Source: Sphingomonas sp.
GTDB lineage: Bacteria > Pseudomonadota > Alphaproteobacteria > Sphingomonadales > Sphingomonadaceae
NCBI GenBank assembly: GCA_003248865.1
Contig: QFPK01000014.1
Location: 29,747-93,746 of the forward strand
Reading direction: 5' to 3'
Length of the DNA stretch: 64,000 nucleotides
Part shown: positions 17,549-25,993 of the stretch, one piece after another
Numbering within the stretch: the first letter of the stretch is position 1
Layout of the letters: each line of letters starts with the position of its first letter
Position numbers and translations under genes: made by a program
Notes under the pieces: generated by a model
Database searches by the model: none
Told to the model about the DNA's origin: nothing
What the model saw: only the letters and a program-made list of their open reading frames with translations

Positions 17549-18889
17549 ATGGCACCAGCGGGATCGATGACTGGGCTTCGGCTGTTCCTGTTGGGCGCTG
17601 TGGTGGCGCTGGGCGTGCTGGGCGGGGCGCTGGCGGGCGACGCAGGCATTTCCCCGGCCTTGTTCGTGCCCGTTATCGGACTTGTCATGTTCCTGGTCTA
17701 TCGCTCGATGGAGTCCAACCCGGACACGCGCGAGGTGAGTTTGCCCCTGAAACCCGGTTTGCCGATGAAGGGATGGGCCGGAACGGCGGCCAGCCCGGAG
17801 AGTGGTGACCGCATCAGCATTTCCGCGCTGGCGGACCCTGCGCTGATCGTGTCGTCCGGGTGGCGGGTGCTGGCGGCGAATGACGGCGCGCTGGAGCTGT
17901 TCGGCGCGCGCATCGTGGGCGGCGACCTCAGGCAGACGGTGCGGCATCCGGTGGTGGTGGAGGCGGTGCGCAGCGGCCTCGGCGGCCAGGCGCCGCTGAT
18001 CCGCGACGTGACGACGCTGGGGGCGCAGGACGGTGCCTTTCGGGTGCGGGTGGTGCAGTTGGATACCTACCGGCTTCTGCTGAACTTCACCGACGTGACG
18101 CAGGCGCGGCTGACGGAGCGGATGCGGGTGGATTTCGTGGCCAACGCCAGCCACGAGCTGCGCACGCCGCTGGCGAATATCTCGGGCTTCATCGAGACGT
18201 TGCTGGGCCCGGCGGCGGAGGATGAGCCCGCGCGGCGGCGCTTCCTGGATATCATGAGCCGTGAGGCGGCGCGGATGAGCCGGCTGATCGACGACCTGCT
18301 GTCGCTCTCGCGCATCGAGCTGGACAAATATGTGCGGCCGCAGACCTTCCTGGAGCTGCCGCCGCTGTTGCAGGATGTGGGCAAGACGCTGGCGATGCGG
18401 CTGGAGGCGGACGGGCGCAAGCTGCTGGTGGAGGTGGAGCCGGAGCTGCCGCAGGTGGTGGCCGACCGCGACCAGATCCTGCAGGTGCTGCACAACCTTG
18501 TCTCCAACGCGCTGAAATATGGCCATTCCGGCACGCCGGTACGGGTGCGGGCGGCGCGCGATCATCAGCGCGGCGAGGAGATGGTTCGGGTGGAGGTGAT
18601 CGACGAGGGCGACGGCATCGCGCCCGAGCATCTGCCGCGCCTGACCGAGCGCTTCTATCGGATCGACACCGGGCGGTCGCGATCAATGGGCGGCACGGGC
18701 CTTGGGCTGGCCATCGTGAAGCATATTGTAGAGCGGCACCGGGGGCGGCTGGAGATCTCCAGTCGTCAGGGCGAGGGGACGACGGTGGCCTTTCTGCTGC
18801 CGGTGACGATGGCGGGCCGGGTTCTGGAAGGCGATCCGGCGGGAGAGCCGGGAGGTCCGTCACAAAACCGCAATATGACTGTCACATAA
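17549..18889 (+). CDS. phoR: Phosphate regulon sensor histidine kinase PhoR
   Basis: 446 residues. Two N-terminal membrane segments precede a PAS-like region, then the H-box SHELRTPL (His202 when counted from the first ATG), N-box HNLVSNALKYG, and the G-boxes DEGDGIAPEHL and GGTGLGLAIVKHI. PhoR phosphorylates PhoB when phosphate is scarce and is thought to sense the PstSCAB-PhoU state. The position directly upstream of pstS fixes the identity. A second ATG at 17567 is an alternative start. The final 33 bases of the gene double as the Pho box of the pst operon. Confidence 0.93.
   Translation: MAPAGSMTGLRLFLLGAVVALGVLGGALAGDAGISPALFVPVIGLVMFLVYRSMESNPDTREVSLPLKPGLPMKGWAGTAASPESGDRISISALADPALIVSSGWRVLAANDGALELFGARIVGGDLRQTVRHPVVVEAVRSGLGGQAPLIRDVTTLGAQDGAFRVRVVQLDTYRLLLNFTDVTQARLTERMRVDFVANASHELRTPLANISGFIETLLGPAAEDEPARRRFLDIMSREAARMSRLIDDLLSLSRIELDKYVRPQTFLELPPLLQDVGKTLAMRLEADGRKLLVEVEPELPQVVADRDQILQVLHNLVSNALKYGHSGTPVRVRAARDHQRGEEMVRVEVIDEGDGIAPEHLPRLTERFYRIDTGRSRSMGGTGLGLAIVKHIVERHRGRLEISSRQGEGTTVAFLLPVTMAGRVLEGDPAGEPGGPSQNRNMTVT
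18857..18889 (+). promoter_or_regulatory. Pho box: three 11-bp repeats
   Basis: Three consecutive 11-bp units read CCGTCAC-AAAA, CCGCAAT-ATGA and CTGTCAC-ATAA, matching the PhoB site (7-bp CTGTCAY-like element plus 4-bp A/T spacer). The outer two fit best. The array lies within the last codons of phoR, 77 bp before pstS, and is followed by a TCTAGA that can serve as a -10 at 18905-18910. PhoB binding here would drive pstSCAB-phoU-phoB, making phoB autoregulated while phoR is transcribed separately. Confidence 0.8.
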
Positions 18890-18904
18890 GCCCCATCGAC
18901 CGGC

Positions 18905-18910
18905 TCTAGA
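18905..18910 (+). promoter_or_regulatory. Candidate -10 element of the pst operon
   Basis: TCTAGA lies 15 bp after the Pho box. In PhoB-activated promoters the Pho box replaces the -35, so a single -10 at about this distance is expected. The hexamer match is moderate. Confidence 0.4.
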
Positions 18911-18965
18911 GAGGCGGCATTGCCTTGGCGCCTGCCGGGCGCGTGAATGGGCAACTGCTTCGAAA

Positions 18966-20024
18966 ATGGTGGGAAATTCCTTGAACCGTGCGAATCTGAT
19001 CCGGCTGGCGGGGGTGGGGATGGCCGCAGCCGCGCTGCTGGCCGCCTGCACCGATTCGCGCACGCAGATCCGCATCGTGGGATCGTCCACCGTGTTCCCC
19101 TTCACCACCGCGGTGGCGGAGAATTTCAGCCGCAACAATCCGGAGTATCTGGCGCCCATCGTGGAGGCGACCGGCACCGGGGGCGGCATCAAGCTGTTCT
19201 GCGACGGGGTGGGATCGCGCTTCCCGGACGTGGCCAATGCGTCGCGGCGGATGAAGCCCTCTGAACTGGCCGACTGCCAGAAGAACGGTGCGAAGGATGT
19301 CGTCGAGATCAAGGTGGGGATCGACGGCGTGGTGCTGGTGCAGGGCAAGAAGGGCACGACCTTCAACCTGACGCTGCGCGACGTCTATGCCGCGCTGGCG
19401 GCCGAGCCGTTCGGCCGGAAGCAGACGGCGCGGACCTGGAAGGATGTGAACCCGGCGCTGCCCGCGACGCGGATCGAGGTGATCGGGCCGCCGCCGACGT
19501 CGGGCACGCGCGATGCCTTCAACGAGCTCTATATGGTGGCCGGGTGCGACACCGACCCCGCGATGAAGGAACTGCAAAAGACTGACGAGGGCCGCCACAA
19601 GGAAATCTGCAACAAGATCCGCGAGGATGGCGCCTATGTGGAAGCCGGCGAGAACGACAATCTGATCGTGCAGAAGCTGGGCACCAACCCCACCGCGATC
19701 GGCGTGCTGGGCTTCAGCTTCCTTGAGCAGAATATGGATACCATCCGCGACGTGCCGATCGATGGGGTGATGGCGACCTATCAGACCATTTCCGACTTCA
19801 GCTACCCGGCGTCGCGGCCGCTCTATATCTATGTGAAGGCGCAGCATGTGCACGCCATCCGCGGCCTGCGCGAATTCCTGGACGAATATACCAGTGAACG
19901 GGCCTGGGGCCCGGGCGGCTATCTGCAGCGGCGGGGGCTGGTGCCCGCGCCCGATGATGTGCGGGCCGAAAACCGGGCGCGGGCGGAAGCCCTGACGCCG
20001 CTGACGAAAGGCGATCTCGAATGA
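18966..20024 (+). CDS. pstS: Phosphate ABC transporter substrate-binding lipoprotein PstS
   Basis: 352 residues with a lipobox LLAAC (Cys28). The phosphate-binding signature is visible as RIVGSSTVFPF (N-terminal anion loop), then ATGTGGG and the TSGTRDAF loop. It captures inorganic phosphate in the periplasm for PstCAB and also signals through PhoU to PhoR. It is the first gene after the Pho box, and its TGA overlaps the pstC ATG (ATGA). A TTG at 18981 is a possible alternative start. Confidence 0.93.
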   Translation: MVGNSLNRANLIRLAGVGMAAAALLAACTDSRTQIRIVGSSTVFPFTTAVAENFSRNNPEYLAPIVEATGTGGGIKLFCDGVGSRFPDVANASRRMKPSELADCQKNGAKDVVEIKVGIDGVVLVQGKKGTTFNLTLRDVYAALAAEPFGRKQTARTWKDVNPALPATRIEVIGPPPTSGTRDAFNELYMVAGCDTDPAMKELQKTDEGRHKEICNKIREDGAYVEAGENDNLIVQKLGTNPTAIGVLGFSFLEQNMDTIRDVPIDGVMATYQTISDFSYPASRPLYIYVKAQHVHAIRGLREFLDEYTSERAWGPGGYLQRRGLVPAPDDVRAENRARAEALTPLTKGDLE

Positions 20025-21415
20025 CGTTGGGGATCGGCTTCCTGCTGGTGCTGGCGCTGGGCCTTCTGGCCGGGTGGCTGGGCTGGCGGCGCGGCATGGG
20101 CTTTGTGATGAGCAGCAGTGCCGAAGTGGGTGCGGTGCACTCGCGCCCCGGCTATCATGCCGCCTTCGTGGCCATATTGGCGCTGCTGCCGGCGCTGCTG
20201 TTGCTGGCGGCGGGTGCGGTGATGGGCCCGGGGCTGGTTTCCCGCGAAGTGATGGCAAGCCTGCCGGCCGGCGCGGTGGGGCCGAGCGATCTGGAGCAGG
20301 CGGCGTTTCTGTCGGAAGTGCGCGGGCTGGTGAGCGGCAGCTATGCTGCGGCCTTCAACCCGCATGCGGAAGCGGCGGCCGCCGTGTGGAAGGCGGCTTC
20401 GCTGCGCTATGGCCTGATCTTCGGGCTGGGCGCGCTGGCGCTGGGCGGCGTCGGCGCCTTCTGGGGCTGGACGCAGCTGCGTCCGGATTTCCGGGCGCGG
20501 ACGCGGGTTGAGCGGCTGACCATGGGGCTGCTGGTGCTGGCCTCGCTCGTCGCGATCCTGACCACTTTCGGCATCGTGGCCAGCCTTGTGCTCGAGAGCT
20601 TCCGCTTCTTCCAGCTGGTGAGCCCGACGGAATTCCTGTTCGGCACCAAATGGTCCCCGCAGACGGCGATGCGGGCGGATCAGGTGGGATCGTCCGGTGC
20701 GTTCGGCGCTGTGCCGCTGTTCTGGGGCACGGTGTTCATCGGCGCCATCATCGCCATGGTCGTGGCGATTCCGCTGGGGCTGATGACGGCGATCTATCTG
20801 ACGCAATATGCCGCCCCCGGCTTCCGGCGCTGGGCAAAACCGATGCTTGAGGTGCTGGCCGGCGTTCCGACCGTGGTCTACGGCGTGTTCGCCGCGCTGA
20901 TCGTGGCGCCGGCTGTGCGCAACTTCGCGATGTCCATCGGCATTTCCGATGCGAGTTCGGAAAGCGCGCTGGCGGCGGGCCTTGTGATGGGGGTGATGAT
21001 CATCCCCTTCGTGTCCTCCATGGCGGATGATGCGCTGACGGCGGTGCCGCGTGCGATGCGCGACGGCAGCCTGGCGATGGGCGCGACCCCTTCGGAAACC
21101 ATCCGCAAGGTGCTGATCCCGGCGGCGCTGCCGGGCATCGTGGGCGGCGTGCTGCTGGCGGTGAGCCGCGCCATCGGCGAGACCATGATCGTGGTGATGG
21201 CGGCGGGATTGGCCGCGAACCTGACCGCGAACCCCTTCGGCAGTGTGACCACCGTGACGGCGCAGATCGTGGCGCTGCTGACGGGCGACCAGGAGTTCGA
21301 CAGTGCCAAGACGCTGTCCGCCTTCGCGCTGGGGCTGGTGCTGTTCCTGGTGACGCTGGCGCTGAATATCTACGCGCTGGCCGTGGTGAAGAAGTATCGG
21401 GAAGCTTATGACTGA
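20021..21415 (+). CDS. pstC: Phosphate ABC transporter permease PstC, long form
   Basis: 464 residues against about 320 for the E. coli protein. The C-terminal half has the permease core with EAA loop (MRDGSLAMGATPSETIRKVLIPAALPGI). The extra N-terminal ~170 residues contain further membrane segments and a periplasmic stretch, corresponding to the DUF3708-type extension of alphaproteobacterial PstC. It forms the inner-membrane channel with PstA. It overlaps pstS by 4 bp and pstA by 8 bp. Confidence 0.92.
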   Translation: MTLGIGFLLVLALGLLAGWLGWRRGMGFVMSSSAEVGAVHSRPGYHAAFVAILALLPALLLLAAGAVMGPGLVSREVMASLPAGAVGPSDLEQAAFLSEVRGLVSGSYAAAFNPHAEAAAAVWKAASLRYGLIFGLGALALGGVGAFWGWTQLRPDFRARTRVERLTMGLLVLASLVAILTTFGIVASLVLESFRFFQLVSPTEFLFGTKWSPQTAMRADQVGSSGAFGAVPLFWGTVFIGAIIAMVVAIPLGLMTAIYLTQYAAPGFRRWAKPMLEVLAGVPTVVYGVFAALIVAPAVRNFAMSIGISDASSESALAAGLVMGVMIIPFVSSMADDALTAVPRAMRDGSLAMGATPSETIRKVLIPAALPGIVGGVLLAVSRAIGETMIVVMAAGLAANLTANPFGSVTTVTAQIVALLTGDQEFDSAKTLSAFALGLVLFLVTLALNIYALAVVKKYREAYD

Positions 21416-22706
21416 GGCCCTTTCGATGATCGACAGTGTGACGCCGACGGTCTGGTCCTCGCCGAAGATGCAGGCGCGTATCCGCCGCCGTTACCGGCAG
21501 GAGCGTCTGTTCAAATATCTGGGCATCGCGGCGCTGGCGCTGGCGGCGGGCTTCCTGGTGTTCCTGATGGCCAGCGTGATTTCCAGCGGCTGGACCAGCT
21601 TCAAGGAAACGCAGGTGAATGTGCCCGTGACGTTCGACCCCGAGCGGCTGGGCGTGACGGCGGAGCAGGCCAAGGCCGACCCGACGCTGCTGCGGCGGGC
21701 GAACTTCCAGGGCGTGCTGGATGACAGCGTGACCAAGGCGCATGGCGACGATGTCGCCATCGTGTCCGACGGCGGCTGGCTGGCGCTGCGCGAGGCAGTG
21801 CAGGCCGACCCGTCGCTGATCGGCAAGACGGTGCCGATGTGGGTGATCGCGACATCGAACATCGACCAGCTGGCGAAGGGCCGCATCGATCTGCAGGCAG
21901 GCGAGGGCGACCGGCCGGTGAACGACGCCGAGATCGCGGCCTGGAAGCAGCTGGGCGCCAAGGGCGATATTCGCACCGTGCTGAACACCACCTTCCTGAC
22001 ATCCGCCGATTCCGTGGACCCGGAACTGGCGGGCGTGTGGGGCGCGCTGAAGGGCAGCTTCCTGACGGTGATCGTGACCCTGCTGATCAGCTTCCCTGTG
22101 GGCGTGCTGGCGGCCATCTATCTGGAAGAGTTTGCGCCGAAGAACCGCTGGACCGACATCATCGAGGTGTCGATCAACAATCTGGCGGCCGTGCCGTCGA
22201 TCATCTTCGGTCTGCTGGGGCTGGCGGTGTTCCTGAACACGATGAACATGCCGCGCTCCGCCCCGATTGTGGGCGGCCTGACCCTGGCGCTGATGACGCT
22301 GCCGGTGATCGTGATCGCCAGCCGCGCCGCGATCAAGGCGGTGCCGCCCTCCATCCGCGATGCGGCGCTGGGGATCGGCGCCTCCCCCGTGCAGGTGGTG
22401 TTCCACCATGTGCTGCCGCTGGCGCTGCCGGGCATGCTGACGGGCACCATTCTGGGCATGGCACGTGCGCTGGGCGAAACCGCGCCGCTGCTGATGATCG
22501 GCATGCGCGCCTTCCTGACATCGGTGCCGCAGGGCTTCACCCAGCCCGCGACCGCGCTGCCGGTGCAGATCTTCATCTGGTCCGACAATGTGAGCCGGGG
22601 CTTTGTGGAGAAGACCAGCGGTGCGATCATCGTGCTGCTGCTGTTCCTGCTGATGATCAACAGCCTTGCGATCTATCTGAGAAACCGTTTCGAGGTGCGC
22701 TGGTGA
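21408..22706 (+). CDS. pstA: Phosphate ABC transporter permease PstA, long form
   Basis: 432 residues against about 295 in E. coli. A single N-terminal membrane segment and a ~160-residue extracytoplasmic domain (the DUF3333-type insert, with [19 protein letters not shown]) precede the permease core, whose EAA loop is [20 protein letters not shown]. With PstC it forms the phosphate channel. It overlaps pstC by 8 bp and the GTG of pstB by 4 bp. Confidence 0.92.
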   Translation: MTEALSMIDSVTPTVWSSPKMQARIRRRYRQERLFKYLGIAALALAAGFLVFLMASVISSGWTSFKETQVNVPVTFDPERLGVTAEQAKADPTLLRRANFQGVLDDSVTKAHGDDVAIVSDGGWLALREAVQADPSLIGKTVPMWVIATSNIDQLAKGRIDLQAGEGDRPVNDAEIAAWKQLGAKGDIRTVLNTTFLTSADSVDPELAGVWGALKGSFLTVIVTLLISFPVGVLAAIYLEEFAPKNRWTDIIEVSINNLAAVPSIIFGLLGLAVFLNTMNMPRSAPIVGGLTLALMTLPVIVIASRAAIKAVPPSIRDAALGIGASPVQVVFHHVLPLALPGMLTGTILGMARALGETAPLLMIGMRAFLTSVPQGFTQPATALPVQIFIWSDNVSRGFVEKTSGAIIVLLLFLLMINSLAIYLRNRFEVRW

Positions 22707-23509
22707 ACGACTTGAGCCCGACTGCAACCGCGGCTGCGCCCGCGCCCCACACGTCGCTGAAGATGACGGCACGCAATGTGCGCGTCTTCTATGGCGAGTT
22801 CGAGGCGATCAAGGGCGTCTCCATCGACGTGACGCGCGAGGATGTGACCGCCTTCATCGGCCCTTCGGGCTGCGGGAAGTCCACCTTCCTGCGCTGCCTG
22901 AACCGGATGAATGACACGGTCGCCGGTGCGCGTGTGCAGGGCGATATCCAGCTGGACGGCGAGAATATCTATTCCCCCGCCATGGACGTGGTGCAGCTGC
23001 GCGCGCGGGTGGGGATGGTGTTCCAGAAACCCAACCCCTTCCCCAAGAGCATCTATGAGAATGTGGCCTATGGCCCGCGCATCCACGGGCTGGCGCGATC
23101 CAAGGCCGACATGGACGGCATCGTGGAACAATCGCTGCGCCGCGCCGGTTTGTGGGATGAAGTGAAGGACAGGCTGGCTGATTCCGGGACTGCGCTGTCG
23201 GGCGGGCAGCAGCAGCGGCTGTGCATCGCGCGCGCCATCGCGGTGAACCCGGAAGTGATCCTGATGGACGAGCCGGCCTCTGCGCTGGACCCGATCGCGA
23301 CGGCGAAGATCGAAGAGCTGATCGACGATCTGCGCGGCCGCTATGCCATCGTGATCGTGACGCACAACATGCAGCAGGCGGCCCGGGTGAGCCAGAAGAC
23401 CGCCTTCTTCCACCTGGGGACGCTGGTGGAATATGGCGACACGCGGGAAATCTTCACCAACCCGAAGGAAACCCGCACAAAGGACTATATTACCGGCCGG
23501 TACGGCTGA
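22703..23509 (+). CDS. pstB: Phosphate ABC transporter ATP-binding protein PstB
   Basis: 268 residues. Walker A is GPSGCGKST, the Q-loop is VFQKPNPFP, the ABC signature LSGGQQQR, Walker [13 protein letters not shown], and the switch histidine is in VTHNMQQA. It powers phosphate import by PstCA. The start is a GTG overlapping the pstA stop (GTGA), chosen because the frame upstream belongs to the pstA antiphase and family proteins begin here. Confidence 0.94.
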   Translation: MNDLSPTATAAAPAPHTSLKMTARNVRVFYGEFEAIKGVSIDVTREDVTAFIGPSGCGKSTFLRCLNRMNDTVAGARVQGDIQLDGENIYSPAMDVVQLRARVGMVFQKPNPFPKSIYENVAYGPRIHGLARSKADMDGIVEQSLRRAGLWDEVKDRLADSGTALSGGQQQRLCIARAIAVNPEVILMDEPASALDPIATAKIEELIDDLRGRYAIVIVTHNMQQAARVSQKTAFFHLGTLVEYGDTREIFTNPKETRTKDYITGRYG

Positions 23510-23520
23510 GGAGAATGGCT

Positions 23521-24228
23521 ATGGATCGCGCACATACGGTGAAATCCTTCGACGAGGAGATTCATCAGCTCCGCTCGCTGATCGGGCAGATGGGTGGGCT
23601 TGCCGAAGCCCAGACCACGGATTCCGTGGACGCGCTGTACCGCCGCGATGCCGACGCGGCGATGAAGGTCGTGGCGCGGGATGCCCAGATCGACGCGCTG
23701 GAGACGGAAGCCGAAGCGCTGGCGATTTCGATGATCGCGCTCAGGGCGCCGCTGGCGGATGATCTGCGCGAGATCGTGGCGGCGCTGAAGATCTCCGCCA
23801 TGCTGGAGCGTATCGGCGATTACGCGAAGAACATCGCCAAGCGGGTGCCGGTTCTGACGCAGGCCGCCCCCATCGGGCCGGCGGTGATCATCCCGGAAAT
23901 GGCGCGCGCCGCCACCAGCATGATCCGCGACGCGCTGGACTGCTATGTCGATCGTGACCCCGAGCTGGCGCGGGCGGTGGCCGACCGCGACCAGCAGGTG
24001 GACGACCTGTACAACTCGCTGTTCCGTTCACTGCTGACCTACATGATGGAAAACCCCCATCATATCACCCCGGCCACGCACCTGCTGTTCATCGCCAAGA
24101 ACCTGGAGCGGATCGGGGACCATGCGACGAACCTGGCTGAGATGGTGTTCTTCTCTGTGACGGGGCAGCAGCTGGGCGACCGGCCGAAGACCGACAACAC
24201 GGCGACCATCGCGCCCGAAAACAACTGA
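23521..24228 (+). CDS. phoU: Phosphate transport regulator PhoU
   Basis: 235 residues, all helical, with the two repeated PhoU motifs (LERIGDYAKNIAKR and LERIGDHATNLAEM) that bind metal clusters. PhoU restrains PhoR signalling when phosphate is plentiful and modulates PstB. The ATG at 23521 is preferred over that at 23515 because GAGGAG lies 8 bp before it and only 1 bp before the other. It follows pstB by 11 bp. Confidence 0.94.
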   Translation: MDRAHTVKSFDEEIHQLRSLIGQMGGLAEAQTTDSVDALYRRDADAAMKVVARDAQIDALETEAEALAISMIALRAPLADDLREIVAALKISAMLERIGDYAKNIAKRVPVLTQAAPIGPAVIIPEMARAATSMIRDALDCYVDRDPELARAVADRDQQVDDLYNSLFRSLLTYMMENPHHITPATHLLFIAKNLERIGDHATNLAEMVFFSVTGQQLGDRPKTDNTATIAPENN

Positions 24229-24280
24229 ACCGACAACCGACTGTGATGCCTGCGCTGGGCAGGCGAATGGAGTGTCTGAG

Positions 24281-24988
24281 ATGCGCCCGAAGATCCTGCT
24301 GGTCGAGGACGACGTCAATCTGGTGGAACTGATCCGCTACAACCTCGACAAGGAGGGGTTCGATGTCGTGTCGACCCCGGATGGCGAGGAAGCTCTGGTG
24401 CTGGCCGAGGAAGAGCGGCCGGATGTGGTGGTGCTGGACTGGATGATCGCCAACCTGTCCGGCATCGAGGTATGCCGACGGCTGCGCCGGGCGCCGGAAA
24501 CGACGTCTCTGCCGATCATCATGCTGACGGCGCGCGCCGAGGAAAGCGACCGGGTGCGGGGGCTGGAAACGGGCGCCGACGATTACGTGACCAAGCCGTT
24601 CAGCCCGCGCGAGCTGGTGGCGCGGGTGCGCGCGCTGCTGCGGCGGCTGCGGCCGGCGCTGTCCGGCGGGCATCTGGAGTATTCCGGCATCGTGATGGAC
24701 ACCAGCGCGCACAAGGTGACGCGCGACGGGCAATCAGTGCAGCTGGGGCCGACGGAATTCCGCCTGCTGCGGCACTTCCTGGAGCATCCCGGCCGGGTGT
24801 TCAGCCGCGAGCAGCTGCTGGACGCGGTGTGGGGCCGCGACGTCTATGTGGAGCAGCGCACGGTGGATGTGCACATCCGCCGCCTGCGCAAGGCGATCAA
24901 CGGCGACGGCCTGCCGGATCTGATCCGTACGGTGCGGTCGGCCGGATACGCGCTGGATTCCGACGCATCCCTCAAAATGGCCAGCTAG
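24281..24988 (+). CDS. phoB: Phosphate regulon response regulator PhoB
   Basis: 235 residues of OmpR/PhoB type. The receiver has the acidic pair in LLVEDDVNL, the phospho-acceptor in VVVLDWMI, and Lys in YVTKPFSPREL. The winged helix carries FSREQLLDAVWGRD and VDVHIRRLRKAI. It binds Pho boxes such as the one at 18857. A GTG at 24272 is a possible start, but the ATG has better spacing from GGAG. As the last gene of the pst cluster it would be amplified under phosphate starvation. Confidence 0.94.
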   Translation: MRPKILLVEDDVNLVELIRYNLDKEGFDVVSTPDGEEALVLAEEERPDVVVLDWMIANLSGIEVCRRLRRAPETTSLPIIMLTARAEESDRVRGLETGADDYVTKPFSPRELVARVRALLRRLRPALSGGHLEYSGIVMDTSAHKVTRDGQSVQLGPTEFRLLRHFLEHPGRVFSREQLLDAVWGRDVYVEQRTVDVHIRRLRKAINGDGLPDLIRTVRSAGYALDSDASLKMAS

Positions 24989-25060
24989 GGCGGGGCTTCC
25001 CAAGCGGGTTGCCGGGCTTCTAGAGAGCCGCTGAGCACTTGCAGCAAGGGAGTTCCGCAA

Positions 25061-25957
25061 ATGAGCATTCGCTTCGATAACCGTGTCGCCATCGTGACGG
25101 GCGCGGGCAATGGCCTTGGCCGCCGCTATGCGCTGGACATGGCCGCGCGCGGGGCGAAGGTGGTGGTGAACGACCTGGGCGGCGCCCGCGACGGCACCGG
25201 CGGCAGCGTGACGGCGGCGCAGGCCGTTGTGGACGAGATCGTGGCCGGCGGCGGCGAGGCGATCGCCAGCGGCGCCAGCGTGACCGATGCCGACGCCATC
25301 TTCGCCATGGTGGAAGAGGTGAAGGCGAAGTGGGGTCGGATCGACATTCTGATCAACAACGCCGGGATCCTGCGCGACAAGACCTTCACCAAGATGACGC
25401 TGGACGATTTCCGGCTGGTGCTGGACGTGCACCTGATGGGCGGGGTGATCTGCACCAAGGCGGTGTGGGACCTGATGCGCGAGCAGGCCTATGGCCGCAT
25501 CCTGATGACGACGTCGTCCACGGGCCTCTACGGCAATTTCGGCCAGGCCAATTACGGCGCCGCCAAGCTGGGGCTGGTGGGACTGATGAAGACGCTGGCG
25601 CTGGAAGGCGCCAAATATAATGTGAAGGTGAACACGGTCGCCCCGCTGGCGGCGACGCGGATGACGGAAGACCTGATGCCGGCCGAACTGCTGGCGAAGA
25701 TGGGGCCGGAAACCGTGTCTCCGGCGTCGCTCTATCTGGTGAGCGAGGATGCGCCGACCAATGTGATCCTGAACGCGGGCGGCGGCGGCTTCGAGGCGGC
25801 GCATGTGACGCTGACGAAGGGCGTGCATGTGGCGGCCGACGTGATGGTGCCGGAAACGGTGGCCGAGGCGATTGCAAAGATCCGCGACCGCGACGGCGAG
25901 ATCGTGCCGGACACCGGGGCCGCACAGGCGCAGGCGGCGCTGGGCGGCGGGAACTGA
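25061..25957 (+). CDS. SDR, (3R)-hydroxyacyl-CoA dehydrogenase-like (MFE-2 type)
   Basis: 298 residues. The NAD(P) motif TGAGNGLG and NDLGG loop, NNAGILRD and YGAAK (Tyr and Lys catalytic) are those of the SDR domain of peroxisomal multifunctional enzyme type 2. The free-standing bacterial form probably oxidises 3-hydroxyacyl-CoA-like substrates, for example in fatty-acid or sterol side-chain metabolism. The C-terminal tail is longer than in simple SDRs and rich in Ala. AGGGAG stands well before the ATG. It is followed by a hairpin terminator shared with the convergent peptidase. Confidence 0.85.
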   Translation: MSIRFDNRVAIVTGAGNGLGRRYALDMAARGAKVVVNDLGGARDGTGGSVTAAQAVVDEIVAGGGEAIASGASVTDADAIFAMVEEVKAKWGRIDILINNAGILRDKTFTKMTLDDFRLVLDVHLMGGVICTKAVWDLMREQAYGRILMTTSSTGLYGNFGQANYGAAKLGLVGLMKTLALEGAKYNVKVNTVAPLAATRMTEDLMPAELLAKMGPETVSPASLYLVSEDAPTNVILNAGGGGFEAAHVTLTKGVHVAADVMVPETVAEAIAKIRDRDGEIVPDTGAAQAQAALGGGN

Positions 25958-25963
25958 GGAGGT

Positions 25964-25993
25964 GCGGGGCCGCGTGCGGCCCCGCCAGATTTT
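25964..25993. terminator. Bidirectional intrinsic terminator between convergent genes
   Basis: A perfect inverted repeat, GCGGGGCCGC and GCGGCCCCGC separated by GT (25964-25985), is followed by CAGATTTTA. It lies between the stops of the SDR and the S9 peptidase. The T-run is short, so efficiency is uncertain. Confidence 0.6.
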
